DNA of 64,000 bases from Dysgonomonas mossii DSM 22836 (GCF_000213575.1 NZ_GL892006.1:268614-332613), one strand, 5' to 3'. Positions 46,177 to 55,852 are shown, counted from the stretch's first letter. Translations and numbers: made by a program. Notes: generated from the letters alone by a model not told the origin.

Positions 46177-46612
46177 TTTCCATAACTACTCATTTGCAAC
46201 CTTAACGCAAAAAGACAAAAGCATAAACTTCATGAAAATAACCATACTCCATACTCTTTCTTTGGATATATCATCGTATTTCTGAATAAAAAATGACCTT
46301 TTAAAAACTTTTTTATCTGTTCTATGTTTAAATATTAAAATATAACAGGAGAATGTGACGGTAAGAAAATGAGGAAAACCATTGAAGATTGTACAATCCT
46401 AAATTATTAGTACAAAGCCCACAAGGCTCAATCTAAGTCTTGGTACAGTAAAAAAAGGAGTCGAATAGAGTATTAAAAAAGAGAGAGATCATAAATATGG
46501 TCTCTTTTCGCTCATATAAATAATGAATGAATATAGCAACACAATATTCTGAATGATATACTTTTATACTCAAATACTTAAACAAGACTACCAAACCACA
46601 TAATTAAATAAA
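46177..46612. other. Gene-free region with a hairpin; possible ncRNA
   Basis: About 435 bases without a credible ORF. It contains a hairpin at about 46477-46508 (AAAAGAGA...TCTCTTTT) that could be a terminator on either strand, and a moderately GC-richer stretch around 46350-46470 (for example AGCCCACAAGGCT). This might be a small RNA, but no known family is recognised. Confidence 0.35.
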
Positions 46613-47113
46613 ATGGCTCTTGACTTTATTCTTATCACAATCGGAACAGTCCTTGTCATCATCGGAATTATCGGCTGTATCTTACCTGCCTTACCGGGAG
46701 TTCCGCTAAATTACATCGCAATTGTTTTGCTACAATTTACCTCCAAAACTAATTTCTCTACAGAATTTCTTGTTGCTTGGGGTATAATTATCATAATCGT
46801 ACAACTATTAGACTATTACATCCCTATTTGGGGTACTAAGAAATTGGGAGGAGGTCCCTATGGTGTATGGGGAAGTGCTATAGGGATGATACTAGGTCTT
46901 TTCATCTTTCCTCCCTGGGGTTTTATTATCCTCCCTTTTGCCTGCGCAGTAGCAGGAGAAATATTGGACAATAAAGAGTTCAAAGTTGCACTTAAAGCGG
47001 GTTTTGGCGCTTTTGTCGGCTTCATAGCCGGAATCATAATGAAACTAACTGTTGCGATTATCCTGTCTTTCTTTTTCTTTAGAGAAGTTATCAGGTACTT
47101 TATCAACAACTAG
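46613..47113 (+). CDS. DUF456 membrane protein
   Basis: A 166-residue protein with about four or five hydrophobic helices. Characteristic DUF456 elements: IIGCILPALPGVPLNYIAIVLLQ near the N-terminus, a conserved PIWGTKKLGGGPYGVWGSAIGMILG in the centre, and GAFVGFIAGIIMKL at the end. Function unknown. It converges on the zinc-ribbon gene. Confidence 0.85.
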   Translation: MALDFILITIGTVLVIIGIIGCILPALPGVPLNYIAIVLLQFTSKTNFSTEFLVAWGIIIIIVQLLDYYIPIWGTKKLGGGPYGVWGSAIGMILGLFIFPPWGFIILPFACAVAGEILDNKEFKVALKAGFGAFVGFIAGIIMKLTVAIILSFFFFREVIRYFINN

Positions 47114-47161
47114 GTATACAATTCAGGTTATAGCTATACTGTCCAACAACTGACACGTTTA

Positions 47162-48253
47162 TCATCCATAATTATTCACGAACCAAATAAACAGAGCCAG
47201 TAAAATAAGACCCGCCGTAATAGCTAAAGCTATTTTGGCAGCACTATATGGCCTATCGCCCGTTACACGTCCCGTGCGTGCATTCACAAAGAAATGATAT
47301 AGCTTGTTGTTATATGTATAGGACGACATATACACAGGCAACAATATCAATTTGAACTTCACGTCTCTAAAAGATGTCTTTTTGGAATGCACACGCTGTC
47401 TATCTCCTCCGATATCCTGATAGATAGCATAGTCGATATCCGACTCTATCTTACTTTTAGCAGCCGCATAGCCGGTTTGCATATTTATGTTATACTTCTC
47501 AGTAATAAAACCGCTAAGGAAGCGATTATCCGCCTCTACCATGTTCATCATATCCCAATTGCTGATCTCGGTCATCACTTGTGTTGTGATAATCTTAGAT
47601 GCCGGAATCATAACATCGTCGAAGAACAAAGAAATATGCCCGCTTACATCACTCCAACGTGTACGTGTCTCGGTACGACGATTTTTACCGACTCCTACCG
47701 TGGTGGTATAATCATCGCCTCGTTCGCCGGTGTAATCCGTCTCGGTCTGAGCATCGTAAGTCCAACAAGGAATATAAACACCCTGTTGCCTACGATCGTA
47801 CAAAGCCCTCGACTTTAATTTATTGGGAGCAAACCATCGTCTAGATATCCAAACAGACATATAGCTGCCGATCTCATTGTCAGAAATCTTGAATGGTAAC
47901 AAGTACGACGGCTGAACAAGACGTTCCTCGTAGGCATCGGACTCAATAAGCGGTGTTGCACAATAAGGACACTCTACGGACTTCATACTTTCGTCGAAAG
48001 TAGATTCTGCGCCACAAGTACGGCAACTGATTACTTTGGTAGCCTTAGTATTTAGTGCCTCCGCTTGTTCTGCATAGGCATCAAAATCGAGCTCGTGAAC
48101 ATCATCTACCTTTTTACTATTGATGAGAGTATCCATTCCACAGTAATCGCAGTGAAGAAAATCTGTTCCCGGTTTGTATTTAAGAGCAGCGCCACATTGC
48201 GGACATTGATATGTGTCGCTGCCATTCAATGTAATCTGAACGTTATCCGCCAT
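47162..48253 (-). CDS. Zinc-ribbon membrane protein (partner of SPFH protein)
   Basis: A 363-residue protein with two zinc-ribbon pairs: CPQCGAALKYKP with CDYCGMD (residues 18-43), and CRTCGAESTF with CPYCATPL (about 78-100). The middle domain is YdjG/TFIIB-like, and one membrane helix lies at the C-terminus (IALAITAGLILLALFIWFV). The stop codon is 49 bases from DUF456. It lies three bases behind the SPFH gene, so the two are coupled, as in Bacillus YdjF-I type sets. It may anchor a membrane microdomain complex; function unknown. Confidence 0.83.
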   Translation of the reverse strand: MADNVQITLNGSDTYQCPQCGAALKYKPGTDFLHCDYCGMDTLINSKKVDDVHELDFDAYAEQAEALNTKATKVISCRTCGAESTFDESMKSVECPYCATPLIESDAYEERLVQPSYLLPFKISDNEIGSYMSVWISRRWFAPNKLKSRALYDRRQQGVYIPCWTYDAQTETDYTGERGDDYTTTVGVGKNRRTETRTRWSDVSGHISLFFDDVMIPASKIITTQVMTEISNWDMMNMVEADNRFLSGFITEKYNINMQTGYAAAKSKIESDIDYAIYQDIGGDRQRVHSKKTSFRDVKFKLILLPVYMSSYTYNNKLYHFFVNARTGRVTGDRPYSAAKIALAITAGLILLALFIWFVNNYG

Positions 48254-48256
48254 ATT

Positions 48257-49357
48257 CTAATCTTGTTTTGGCAGAGGAGGAGGTGTCATTGTCCAAAGAT
48301 CTTGCAAGTCCGGCTGATTTCCTGCCGGAGCCCAATCTGCCAATCCGCTTTTCCAAACCAAAGTATCACGAGTCAGTGTATTGCTTTTTGACAGCTCTAC
48401 TAATGCAGCCTTATCAAAAGGACCTGCTTGCTGTCCGTTCACAGCTACGTAGTAAGATGCTGCACCCGGAAGTGGTGGTGGCACAGTTTGTCCCGAAGCA
48501 CTCTGATTAGCCATCGATTGTACCATCTGATTAGCCATTGCCATACCTGCACCAAGCCCAACCCCCATACCGGCCGTACCCGAAGGGTTTTCGGCAGCCG
48601 CTTCCATAGCCTTTGCAGCCTTCATTTTGGTCAGTTTATCCAAATCTATTTTATCAAGGCGGCTGAGTTCGAATATCTCTTTCTTCACCTCATCAGGCAT
48701 AGAAATATTCTCTATCAGGAATTTGGTTACATCCATACCGTATGCACCAAAATCATCCTTCATATAGCCGAATATAACTTCCGAAAGTTCATTCAGGTTA
48801 GCAGCATACGATTCTATCGGCAAATTTGATTCTGCTGCTGCATCCGAAAAGCGGGTAACAATGATACTCTTGAGCTGTTCTTTGATATTGTCGGTAGTAA
48901 AGGTCTGATTTGTACCAACTATCTCTCTGATAAACACCGGGGCATCGGTTATCTTGAATGAATACATCCCAAATGCTCTTATTTCGACCATTCCAAAACG
49001 GTTATCGTTTAATATTATGGCATTTTTGGTTCCCCATTTCTGGTCTATAAAGTTCTTTGTACTCACAAAATAAACTTCTGCCTTGAACGGACTATTAAAT
49101 CCATACTTCCATCCTTTCAGCGTGGTGAGTATCGGCAGATTTTGAGTGTTAAGCGTATAAGTGCCGGGAGTAAAAGTATCAGCGATTTCGCCCTCATTTA
49201 CAAATACGGCTATCTGTCCTTCGCGAACAATCAGTTTCGCATTGTTTTTTATTTCGTTGTTGTACCTCTCAAAACGATAAACAATAGTATCTTGCGTATT
49301 ATCTAAAAATTCGATAATATCTATTAATTCATTTCTTAGCTTATCAAAAAGTCCCAT
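48257..49357 (-). CDS. SPFH-domain protein with C-terminal GYF_2-like domain
   Basis: A 366-residue protein of the YdjI-like (virion core P4a-like) SPFH group: N-terminal SPFH domain from residue 25 to about 240 (AKLIVREGQIAVFVNEGEIADTFTPGTYTL), Gly/Met-rich linker (MGVGLGAGMAMANQ), and a GYF_2 domain at the end (YYVAVNGQQAGPFDKAALVEL). No signal peptide. It probably oligomerises at the membrane with the zinc-ribbon partner downstream. Repeat copy C lies 145 bases upstream. Confidence 0.85.
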   Translation of the reverse strand: MGLFDKLRNELIDIIEFLDNTQDTIVYRFERYNNEIKNNAKLIVREGQIAVFVNEGEIADTFTPGTYTLNTQNLPILTTLKGWKYGFNSPFKAEVYFVSTKNFIDQKWGTKNAIILNDNRFGMVEIRAFGMYSFKITDAPVFIREIVGTNQTFTTDNIKEQLKSIIVTRFSDAAAESNLPIESYAANLNELSEVIFGYMKDDFGAYGMDVTKFLIENISMPDEVKKEIFELSRLDKIDLDKLTKMKAAKAMEAAAENPSGTAGMGVGLGAGMAMANQMVQSMANQSASGQTVPPPLPGAASYYVAVNGQQAGPFDKAALVELSKSNTLTRDTLVWKSGLADWAPAGNQPDLQDLWTMTPPPLPKQD

Positions 49358-49501
49358 ACCTGATATTTTTTGAGTTAATATTCTGTCTTCAAAAATATAT
49401 TATTTTTATCATTAAAAAGCAGTTTTACAGCTTTTTATTTTCTTTTCTTCAAGGTCGTACTACGATCTCATATTCAGCAACCAAAGTAATTTTCTCAACA
49501 C

Positions 49502-49552
49502 AAAAAGTAACAAAAGTAACAGGTATCAGCATATTATTTATTGTCACTTTTT
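49502..49552 (+). repeat. Intergenic hairpin repeat, copy C
   Basis: AAAAAGTAACAAAAGTAACA (49502-49521), a 20-base spacer, then TGTCACTTTTT (49542-49552), with one change from the other arms. On the minus strand the long arm carries TACTTTTG pointing at the SPFH gene. Confidence 0.78.
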
Positions 49553-49676
49553 CCCTCTGAAAAATTACTCTTAAAGGTGACTGCTTCTATATTAGACAAT
49601 TTTTATATATAAAAATCACAAGAAAAGGTTTCTTTAGGAGGGCATAAATTATAAAAAGAGATTGTTGTCGTGTTTC

Positions 49677-49747
49677 TTGTCATGCTAACGAAGGAAGGGC
49701 CTCATTACGATAAAGAGTTGGGGTGCTTCATTTCACCAGCATGACAA
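49677..49747. repeat. REP-like palindrome
   Basis: TTGTCATGCT (49677-49686) is perfectly complementary to AGCATGACAA (49738-49747), with a 51-base interior. Related elements lie at 36682 and 60796. Confidence 0.55.
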
Positions 49748-49808
49748 TGAGGGGTCACAAGATTGCAATGGATGCGACCAATTCAGTTTGTATGACAGCA
49801 CCCAAAAC

Positions 49809-49841
49809 AAAAAAGGTTGTCCATATTAGACAACCTTTCTT
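49809..49841. terminator. Terminator downstream of the DUF349 gene
   Basis: AAGGTTGTC ... GACAACCTT stem with U-run on the minus strand (49809-49814). Nearly identical to the fba terminator. Confidence 0.85.
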
Positions 49842-49863
49842 CTACTATATATTTTCGATAGAT

Positions 49864-51711
49864 CTACTTTTCCAATTCGTTCAGATTCTCATCAAGAGCC
49901 TCTATTTTCTTAACAAGCAATTCCATTTCTTCTTTCAGCTTTTCAATCTTATTATTTACATCCTTCAACAGTCCGCTTGCCCCTTTAGACGAAATAGACA
50001 GGAAGTTCATGTTGTTTTCATAAGTCTGAAGATCGGATTTCACTTTATTGTACTGATGCATCAAATGATCACGCTCTCTGTACAAAGCTCTCTTCGGATT
50101 ATCTTGTTTCGAGATATCTTTTATATTCGATTTGAAAGATTCGAAACGACGTTCTGTCTTATCCACTTTCAGACGATCATAATGAGCGTCAACAGCCTGA
50201 TGGAATTCTTTATAAATTTTATCCTTTTCTTTGAATGGAACAAAACCTATTTTATGCCATTCGTCTGCTAACTCACGCACCTTAGCGATAAGCTCGGATG
50301 GCTCTAAAGACTGATCAACATTTTTGATCTTCTCTATTATTTCTTTTTTAGCAGCCAGGTTATCCAACTCTTCGCTCTTCTGAGAAGACTCATTCTTCTT
50401 CTTTTGTTCGAAGAAATAATCGCAAGCCGTTACAAATTCCTTCCATATAGCATCCGAATATTTGCGAGGCACAGGCCCTATAGTCTTCCACTCTTTCTGT
50501 ATAGCAATCAGCTTATCTGTTGTAGATTTCCAGTCTGTACTGTCTTTTAGGGCTTTTGCTTGTTCTGTCAATGCACGTTTCTTCTCCAGATTTTCGTCCA
50601 TTTCGCCTCTCACACCCTTAAAGAATTCACTCTTCTTTTCGAAGAATGCATCGCACAACGAACGGAACTCTTCAAATATCTGATTATTTACTTTTTTAGG
50701 AACAAAACCGATTGTCTTCCACTTAGCCTGAAGCTCTATCACTTCCTTGCTCTTTTCATCCCATTCTTTGAAAGAAGTCAAAGTAGAATAATCTATGTTT
50801 TTCAAGGCTTCACAAATTGCAGTCTTTTCAACCAGATTTTCTTCTTCCCTACCTTTCAATGACTCGAAATGAGTTTGATATTTTTTATTTATGGCTGTAG
50901 AAGCATTCTTAAATCGAGTCCAAATTTCTTCCCTCAATTCTCTGGCAACAGGACCTATCTCGCGCCATTGCTGATGGAAATTCTGCAACTGATGAAAGGC
51001 TGAAACCGAATCAGTATCATCTATCAGTTTTTCTACCGACTCGCAAATCGCATTCTTAAGTTCAAGATTCTTCTTGAAGTCATAATCACGAAATTCATTG
51101 TTGATCTTTATCAGATCATAAAACTTCTCTGTATATATTTGATAAGATTTCCACAAATCTTTCTCTTTCGACTGAGGAACCAAGGTTATATCATTCCATC
51201 CCTGCTGCAAGTCTTTAAACTCTTTATATAGCTTATTGAAGTCATCAGAACTTTCGGTCAAATTCTTAATTGACTCTATTATCTGAAGTTTTTTATTATA
51301 ATTTTCTTCTTTAAGACTTTCTTCGGCTGCTGCCTGGCTTGCACGTTTTTCTTTTAATTCGCTCAAGAAAGTTTTCAGTACATCCTCACTCGGATCAGGT
51401 GCAGGAACAAATGCTTCGGCATCGTTTCCAGCCTCAACAAATTCGGCCTTTTGCTCTTCTATAGCAGCAGAACGCAATTTATAAAAAGCTTGCTTAAGCG
51501 ACTCTACTTCAGCTCTTGAAGGGATTTCAGTTTGTGCAGTCAAGTTTTTTAATTTTTCAATTATCTCATCTTTGGTCAAAGATACTTGCTTTGCCACCGA
51601 AGTCTCTGTAGATGTTTCCGATTGCTCTTTCGCTTCCTCTTCAACAGATTGGTTTGTAACTTCCTCTGGTAGATTATTTTCTGGCAATTCAGGATTTAGG
51701 TTCTCGTTCAT
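49864..51711 (-). CDS. DUF349-repeat protein
   Basis: A 615-residue, highly charged helical protein. It contains five DUF349 repeats, each with a W-x-x-I-x-x-V-P core: LQQGWNDITLVPQ, HQQWREIGPVARE, QAKWKTIGFVPKK, QKEWKTIGPVPRK and ADEWHKIGFVPFK, spaced about 75-80 residues apart. A disordered acidic N-terminus precedes them. ATG 51711 (MNENLNPELPENN) is preferred; a frame from 51762 would add an unlike 17 residues. DUF349 proteins are widespread in Bacteroidota and Actinobacteria, with unknown or ribosome/RNA-linked roles. Confidence 0.85.
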   Translation of the reverse strand: MNENLNPELPENNLPEEVTNQSVEEEAKEQSETSTETSVAKQVSLTKDEIIEKLKNLTAQTEIPSRAEVESLKQAFYKLRSAAIEEQKAEFVEAGNDAEAFVPAPDPSEDVLKTFLSELKEKRASQAAAEESLKEENYNKKLQIIESIKNLTESSDDFNKLYKEFKDLQQGWNDITLVPQSKEKDLWKSYQIYTEKFYDLIKINNEFRDYDFKKNLELKNAICESVEKLIDDTDSVSAFHQLQNFHQQWREIGPVARELREEIWTRFKNASTAINKKYQTHFESLKGREEENLVEKTAICEALKNIDYSTLTSFKEWDEKSKEVIELQAKWKTIGFVPKKVNNQIFEEFRSLCDAFFEKKSEFFKGVRGEMDENLEKKRALTEQAKALKDSTDWKSTTDKLIAIQKEWKTIGPVPRKYSDAIWKEFVTACDYFFEQKKKNESSQKSEELDNLAAKKEIIEKIKNVDQSLEPSELIAKVRELADEWHKIGFVPFKEKDKIYKEFHQAVDAHYDRLKVDKTERRFESFKSNIKDISKQDNPKRALYRERDHLMHQYNKVKSDLQTYENNMNFLSISSKGASGLLKDVNNKIEKLKEEMELLVKKIEALDENLNELEK

Positions 51712-51836
51712 ATAGTTAGTTTTTAGGATGAAAGGCATAGCCTCTAGTAATTCATAAGGCAAATTAATGATTTTTTTTTGTTATTTCAACTATCAGAGCA
51801 CACCTTTTTTAGTTTTTGATACTAAAAGCTCATTTT

Positions 51837-54800
51837 TCACCTTTTTTCTTTCAAACGCTGCTTTCTTCTTTCTTCCGCTTCACGCTCTTTTTGTTTGCGT
51901 TCTTGTTCTTTGACCTTTTCTTTTTCCTTCCGTTCTTTTTCGCGCTGACGCAAGCGTTCTTTCTGTTCACGTTCCTTTTGCTTACGGTCTGCCTCTTTCT
52001 GTTTGCGGGCATCCTCACGAGCCTTCACGGCAGCTTTGGCTGCATCTTCTTTTTGTTTCTCTTCCAGTCGTTTTTGTTCCTCTGCTTGTTTATTTGCTGC
52101 CTTTATCGAATCATCGAGTGCTTTTTCTACATTCGCTATCGAGTCTGTTCGGGCTTTCTCTATTTTAGTGATAGAATCTAAGCGGATCTTTTCTATTGCT
52201 TTTTGTTGTTTTTCTTGTTCTTTACGTAACTTCTCTTCTTCCTTGAGCGCTTGCTTCTCTTCTTTTGTCAGTTTTTCCCTATTCTTATATCGGTTAAACA
52301 AGCTCTTTATACCATCAACAGGATTGCTGACAACATCGGATATGCCATCGATAACGTCATTTACTTCTCCGGCTTTTTGCAACTGATCTTTCGACAACAA
52401 ATCATCTCCTGTTATCTGCCTATCATTCACTTTCGTTTCAGGTTGTTTTTGTACAGGCTTTTCAGGCACGACAGGCGTCTGTGGTATAGTTACAGGCTTT
52501 TTTACCGATTCATCAAGCTCTTCCGCCTGACTCTCCTTTTTAGCCCCATCAACTTCTGCAATTACTACAGGCTGGGTAGATTCTACATACTTCTTACCAC
52601 TCCATGAAGCTATCAACTGAGGGAATTGTTCTGAAAAATGTTCACTAAAATATGCCATGTATTGCTCTAAGCCAAGACGAGGTAGCACATTGATATAATT
52701 ATCCGTTGATATCGGTACTACAAGAATTGCCTTATCGAGATGTTGTATCAACCCTTCTTTGCTGTATGCCTTCGAGAGATATGACCTTATAGCTGCAAAA
52801 GAATTAAACCCTTTCATCTGCAATACCTCATACGGCGGGTCTGTATCAAAACTCAAATCGAACGTCTGAATCACATAATTAGTGAAGTTATAGTCTGCCA
52901 CCTGATACAGTAATTCGTTTCGGTCTATCGTCTTTGGTTTAAACATCAGCATCAACACATAAGGGACATCCAATGTGTCGGAATATTGTAATATCTTCCC
53001 TTTAGAAGCCAATAAAGAATCTGCGCCCTGATAAGCCTTACTCCAGTCGAATCCGGTGACAGGAGAGCCATCCGACAGTAATATTTTTCCACTTTTCAGC
53101 CGTTCGAGAATATCACTCGCTAAAGGAGTAATATCAGACTTCGGATACTTTTTCACCAAATCGGTCAAGTTCGCTTCCAAGTTGCCCGCATCACGTACCT
53201 GAGCATAAGTCAATGCATTCAGCAGAGTAAAATTAGGCATCAGGTCAGTAAACGGATATTTGGTATTCATTGCCGCATAGTTGCGCCTTACAGTCTCCAC
53301 ATCTGCCTGTTGGTATGCTTTATAAGCTTCGTTGTAGAGCGAATCCTGCAAGCTAGCCATGTTTCGGAAATTCCATTCATAGTCGGGTTGAGAAACAGGA
53401 CCTGCGTACTTACCCGATGCAAACTCATTCATCAGTTTAGATCGGTATGTAGCCATCATATTGTTATCTCCCAAACGCATATAAATAAGAAACAACTGAT
53501 AGTAAATTTCTTCCAGATTAGGCGTATTTGGAAAGCGGTGTATATTTGTATTAAAGGCATCGATAGCCAAATCCATATCTTGCAACTTATCTTTATATAT
53601 CAGCCCCATTTTATACAAAGCATCCTCGATAAGAACATTCGATTCTTTTATTGCCTCAGGAGTAAGAGGTAATTGTTGCAGATAATATTCGACAGAGTAT
53701 TCATCGTCAACGGCATTCTTCGGACTGTTTAGTTCTTCATTCTGAGCTTGAAGCTCCTTTATCCGATGCGCTTCTGTATCCAGTGAATCGGATTGTTGGG
53801 CTGTATCGACCTCATCAAAGATTCCTGTAGATCGCTTATTACGTCTGCGCCAATCATCTTCCAGCTTACGATTTCCCCATTGCTGCTGAAATGCTATTTT
53901 ACCCTGATTTACTGCTTGCTCGTTGTAAAAATAGAATGTAGCTGCACCTTGTTGTGTAATAACAGGGGGTGCTACCGGCGTCTTGTTAGACTGGTCAAAC
54001 AATTGTTCATTTATATCATCCCACGACGATATACGCTCCTGCCGTTCTTCGATCCGCCTTTGGTTCTCCTCTTCTTTTTGTCTCTTTTCTTCTTCTTTTT
54101 TCAGCTCTACGATCTTATCATTAATAATGCGAAGACGTTCCTCTTCGGGCAGTTGGGCTATATATTGCAAACTATCTTGCTCTTCTACCACTTTAACATG
54201 TACAACCAGCTCATCTAGCACACTCGATCTTAGAGCAACCTTCGGATAATCGTGATGAGATTTATTTAATTGAGGTAAAGCTTCTGAGTAACACGGTTGA
54301 GCCAAGACAAATTTCCGCTTAAGGAAATAAAGGTCTCCGAGTCTTATCTGAGCCATAGCCTTATCGTACCCATTACGGATACTTTCTTTGACACCTTTTC
54401 TATAGTTTTCAAGAGCCTTCAGGGTGTCTGTTTTCTCAAGGTATATATCTCCCAAAGAGGTATATATCTGATCGAGATATTCTTTGTTACGTGATTTCTT
54501 AGACATCCCCGACAGCATGGATAGTGCCTTTGTCTTTGCCGGAGAGTCATCCAGTTCTATCTGCCTGAGTTGCGCATTAAATGTATACTTATAAGGTGTA
54601 CTCATACCCTTAACAGACGAGAATGCCTTATCGGCTTTGGTTTTGTCTCCCAGCTGAGCATAAAGCTGCCCCAAAAGATATTTCATACGAGTCTTTTGAT
54701 GCTTGTTATGTTCGTTCTTTATGGCAATCTCTAATTGAGGTATGGCTGCCTCATACTCATTGTTATATACTAGATAGTTGGCTTTCACCAATGCATAAAA

Positions 54801-55439
54801 ACCTTTATGTTTTTCGGGAGCTCCTCCTGCTATCTCTATTTTATGTAAGATATCGCCAGCTTCGTACAACCATCCCATTTCGGTATATGCACGGGCTATC
54901 CACAACTGACACTCAGCTACAATCTCGGGATTGGTACTGTATATCTTAGTTATATACAGGAACGTACTGACAGCTTGCAAATAGTTTCCATCCTGAAATT
55001 CAGCTTTCGCCAGCAACAGCCATACCTGATCCATAAATGGAGTATATTCTTTTTGACGAATCCACGCCTGATATTCGGCATCGTTTCGCCTATCGGGATC
55101 ACGTTTGGGTTTTGCAGTTATCGAATGCAGCTTGATTGCTTTGGTTGTTTTGTCTATCGTGGTTGTAAAACTCCCCGATGATGCACCAAGCGAGTCCATA
55201 CTTTTCGGGAAAATGTAGACCAATTGCGAAAGATTGTCTTCCCTCCCCTTCTCTTTTGCTTCGAGCGCTTCTTTGTAAGCTATATCAGCATTGTAGTGTA
55301 TATTATAACGTGTATTCACCGAATGGTAAAAACGTGTCAAGGCGGTGTTCTTCTTATTAGAACATGACGATGTGATAAGTAGGATAAACAATACACCAAA
55401 TCCTATGTATAGTGTACGTACTAGATTATTTTGTGACAC
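51837..55439 (-). CDS. porW: PorW/SprE-like TPR lipoprotein (type IX secretion)
   Basis: A 1200-residue outer-membrane lipoprotein (lipobox ITSSC, Cys26). It starts with the PorW/SprE pattern TALTRFYHSVNTRYNIHYNADIAYKEA and continues with TPR units: WLLLAKAEFQDGNYLQAVSTF, LYEAGDILHKIE, LLGQLYAQLGDKTKADKAF and LGDIYLEKTDTLKALENY. SprE/PorW links the T9SS motor to the outer-membrane complex. The last 200 residues are an extreme Lys/Glu/Gln/Arg run, predicted as a long single helix or coiled coil. Its presence suggests that a type IX secretion system is encoded elsewhere. Monocistronic. Confidence 0.85.
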   Translation of the reverse strand: MSQNNLVRTLYIGFGVLFILLITSSCSNKKNTALTRFYHSVNTRYNIHYNADIAYKEALEAKEKGREDNLSQLVYIFPKSMDSLGASSGSFTTTIDKTTKAIKLHSITAKPKRDPDRRNDAEYQAWIRQKEYTPFMDQVWLLLAKAEFQDGNYLQAVSTFLYITKIYSTNPEIVAECQLWIARAYTEMGWLYEAGDILHKIEIAGGAPEKHKGFYALVKANYLVYNNEYEAAIPQLEIAIKNEHNKHQKTRMKYLLGQLYAQLGDKTKADKAFSSVKGMSTPYKYTFNAQLRQIELDDSPAKTKALSMLSGMSKKSRNKEYLDQIYTSLGDIYLEKTDTLKALENYRKGVKESIRNGYDKAMAQIRLGDLYFLKRKFVLAQPCYSEALPQLNKSHHDYPKVALRSSVLDELVVHVKVVEEQDSLQYIAQLPEEERLRIINDKIVELKKEEEKRQKEEENQRRIEERQERISSWDDINEQLFDQSNKTPVAPPVITQQGAATFYFYNEQAVNQGKIAFQQQWGNRKLEDDWRRRNKRSTGIFDEVDTAQQSDSLDTEAHRIKELQAQNEELNSPKNAVDDEYSVEYYLQQLPLTPEAIKESNVLIEDALYKMGLIYKDKLQDMDLAIDAFNTNIHRFPNTPNLEEIYYQLFLIYMRLGDNNMMATYRSKLMNEFASGKYAGPVSQPDYEWNFRNMASLQDSLYNEAYKAYQQADVETVRRNYAAMNTKYPFTDLMPNFTLLNALTYAQVRDAGNLEANLTDLVKKYPKSDITPLASDILERLKSGKILLSDGSPVTGFDWSKAYQGADSLLASKGKILQYSDTLDVPYVLMLMFKPKTIDRNELLYQVADYNFTNYVIQTFDLSFDTDPPYEVLQMKGFNSFAAIRSYLSKAYSKEGLIQHLDKAILVVPISTDNYINVLPRLGLEQYMAYFSEHFSEQFPQLIASWSGKKYVESTQPVVIAEVDGAKKESQAEELDESVKKPVTIPQTPVVPEKPVQKQPETKVNDRQITGDDLLSKDQLQKAGEVNDVIDGISDVVSNPVDGIKSLFNRYKNREKLTKEEKQALKEEEKLRKEQEKQQKAIEKIRLDSITKIEKARTDSIANVEKALDDSIKAANKQAEEQKRLEEKQKEDAAKAAVKAREDARKQKEADRKQKEREQKERLRQREKERKEKEKVKEQERKQKEREAEERRKQRLKEKR

Positions 55440-55663
55440 GTATAAACCAACAGCTGATTAATCATATATAAAACACAAAAATAAGCATTTTATTGTTTTA
55501 TATCCTATCATCACTTTTGAGCAAGTCTTCAATTATCAAAATCCGGATTTAATCTTTTTCATTATACCCAAAAGTATATCTAATGTCTATATATGAATAC
55601 AGGTATAGACAAGCAAAAAAATGGTTACCAAGAGCTAAAAAATAAGCTTTCAGCTATACAAAC

Positions 55664-55744
55664 TTATCGTGTACATATATAAACCAGGACAAGGAAAAGG
55701 AAAAGTGCAGCAGATACAATTAACATTGCTTTTCTCATATTCAT
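55664..55744 (-). CDS. Possible small single-TM protein
   Basis: A 26-residue frame from ATG 55744: basic start (MNMRKA) followed by about 18 hydrophobic residues (LIVSAALFLFLVLVYI) and CTR. This looks like a small membrane protein, but length alone makes it uncertain. A weak -7-like TATCTTCG lies upstream on the minus strand. No ribosome-binding site is obvious. Confidence 0.3.
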   Translation of the reverse strand: MNMRKAMLIVSAALFLFLVLVYICTR

Positions 55745-55797
55745 TTATGGTATTAGGATTTCTACGAAGATATAAGATTTTAGATAAATAGAAACAA

Positions 55798-55827
55798 AAA
55801 GAGCCAAAATTTAACTTTCGGCTCTTT
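55798..55827 (-). terminator. alaS terminator
   Basis: AAAGAGCC (55798-55805) with GGCTCTTT (55820-55827), followed by a U-rich tract on the minus strand (A-run 55793-55800). Confidence 0.8.
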
Positions 55828-55852
55828 CTGAATTAGAATAAAGAGCATTTCC

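Larger units (their letters stand above)
49358..49863. other. Intergenic region with repeats and a terminator
   Basis: 505 bases without a credible gene. It holds hairpin repeat copy C (49502-49552), a REP-like palindrome (49677-49747), and the terminator at 49809-49841. Plus-strand frames here are shadows or chance. Confidence 0.6.
55440..55852. other. Intergenic region with a possible small ORF and the alaS terminator
   Basis: About 410 bases. A 26-codon membrane-peptide frame (55664-55744, minus) and the alaS terminator (55798-55827) are the only features seen. The rest is AT-rich and featureless. Confidence 0.5.

Noticed and set aside
49723-50271. 182-codon plus-strand frame
   Set aside because: Mostly antisense to the DUF349 gene and crosses the terminator at 49809.
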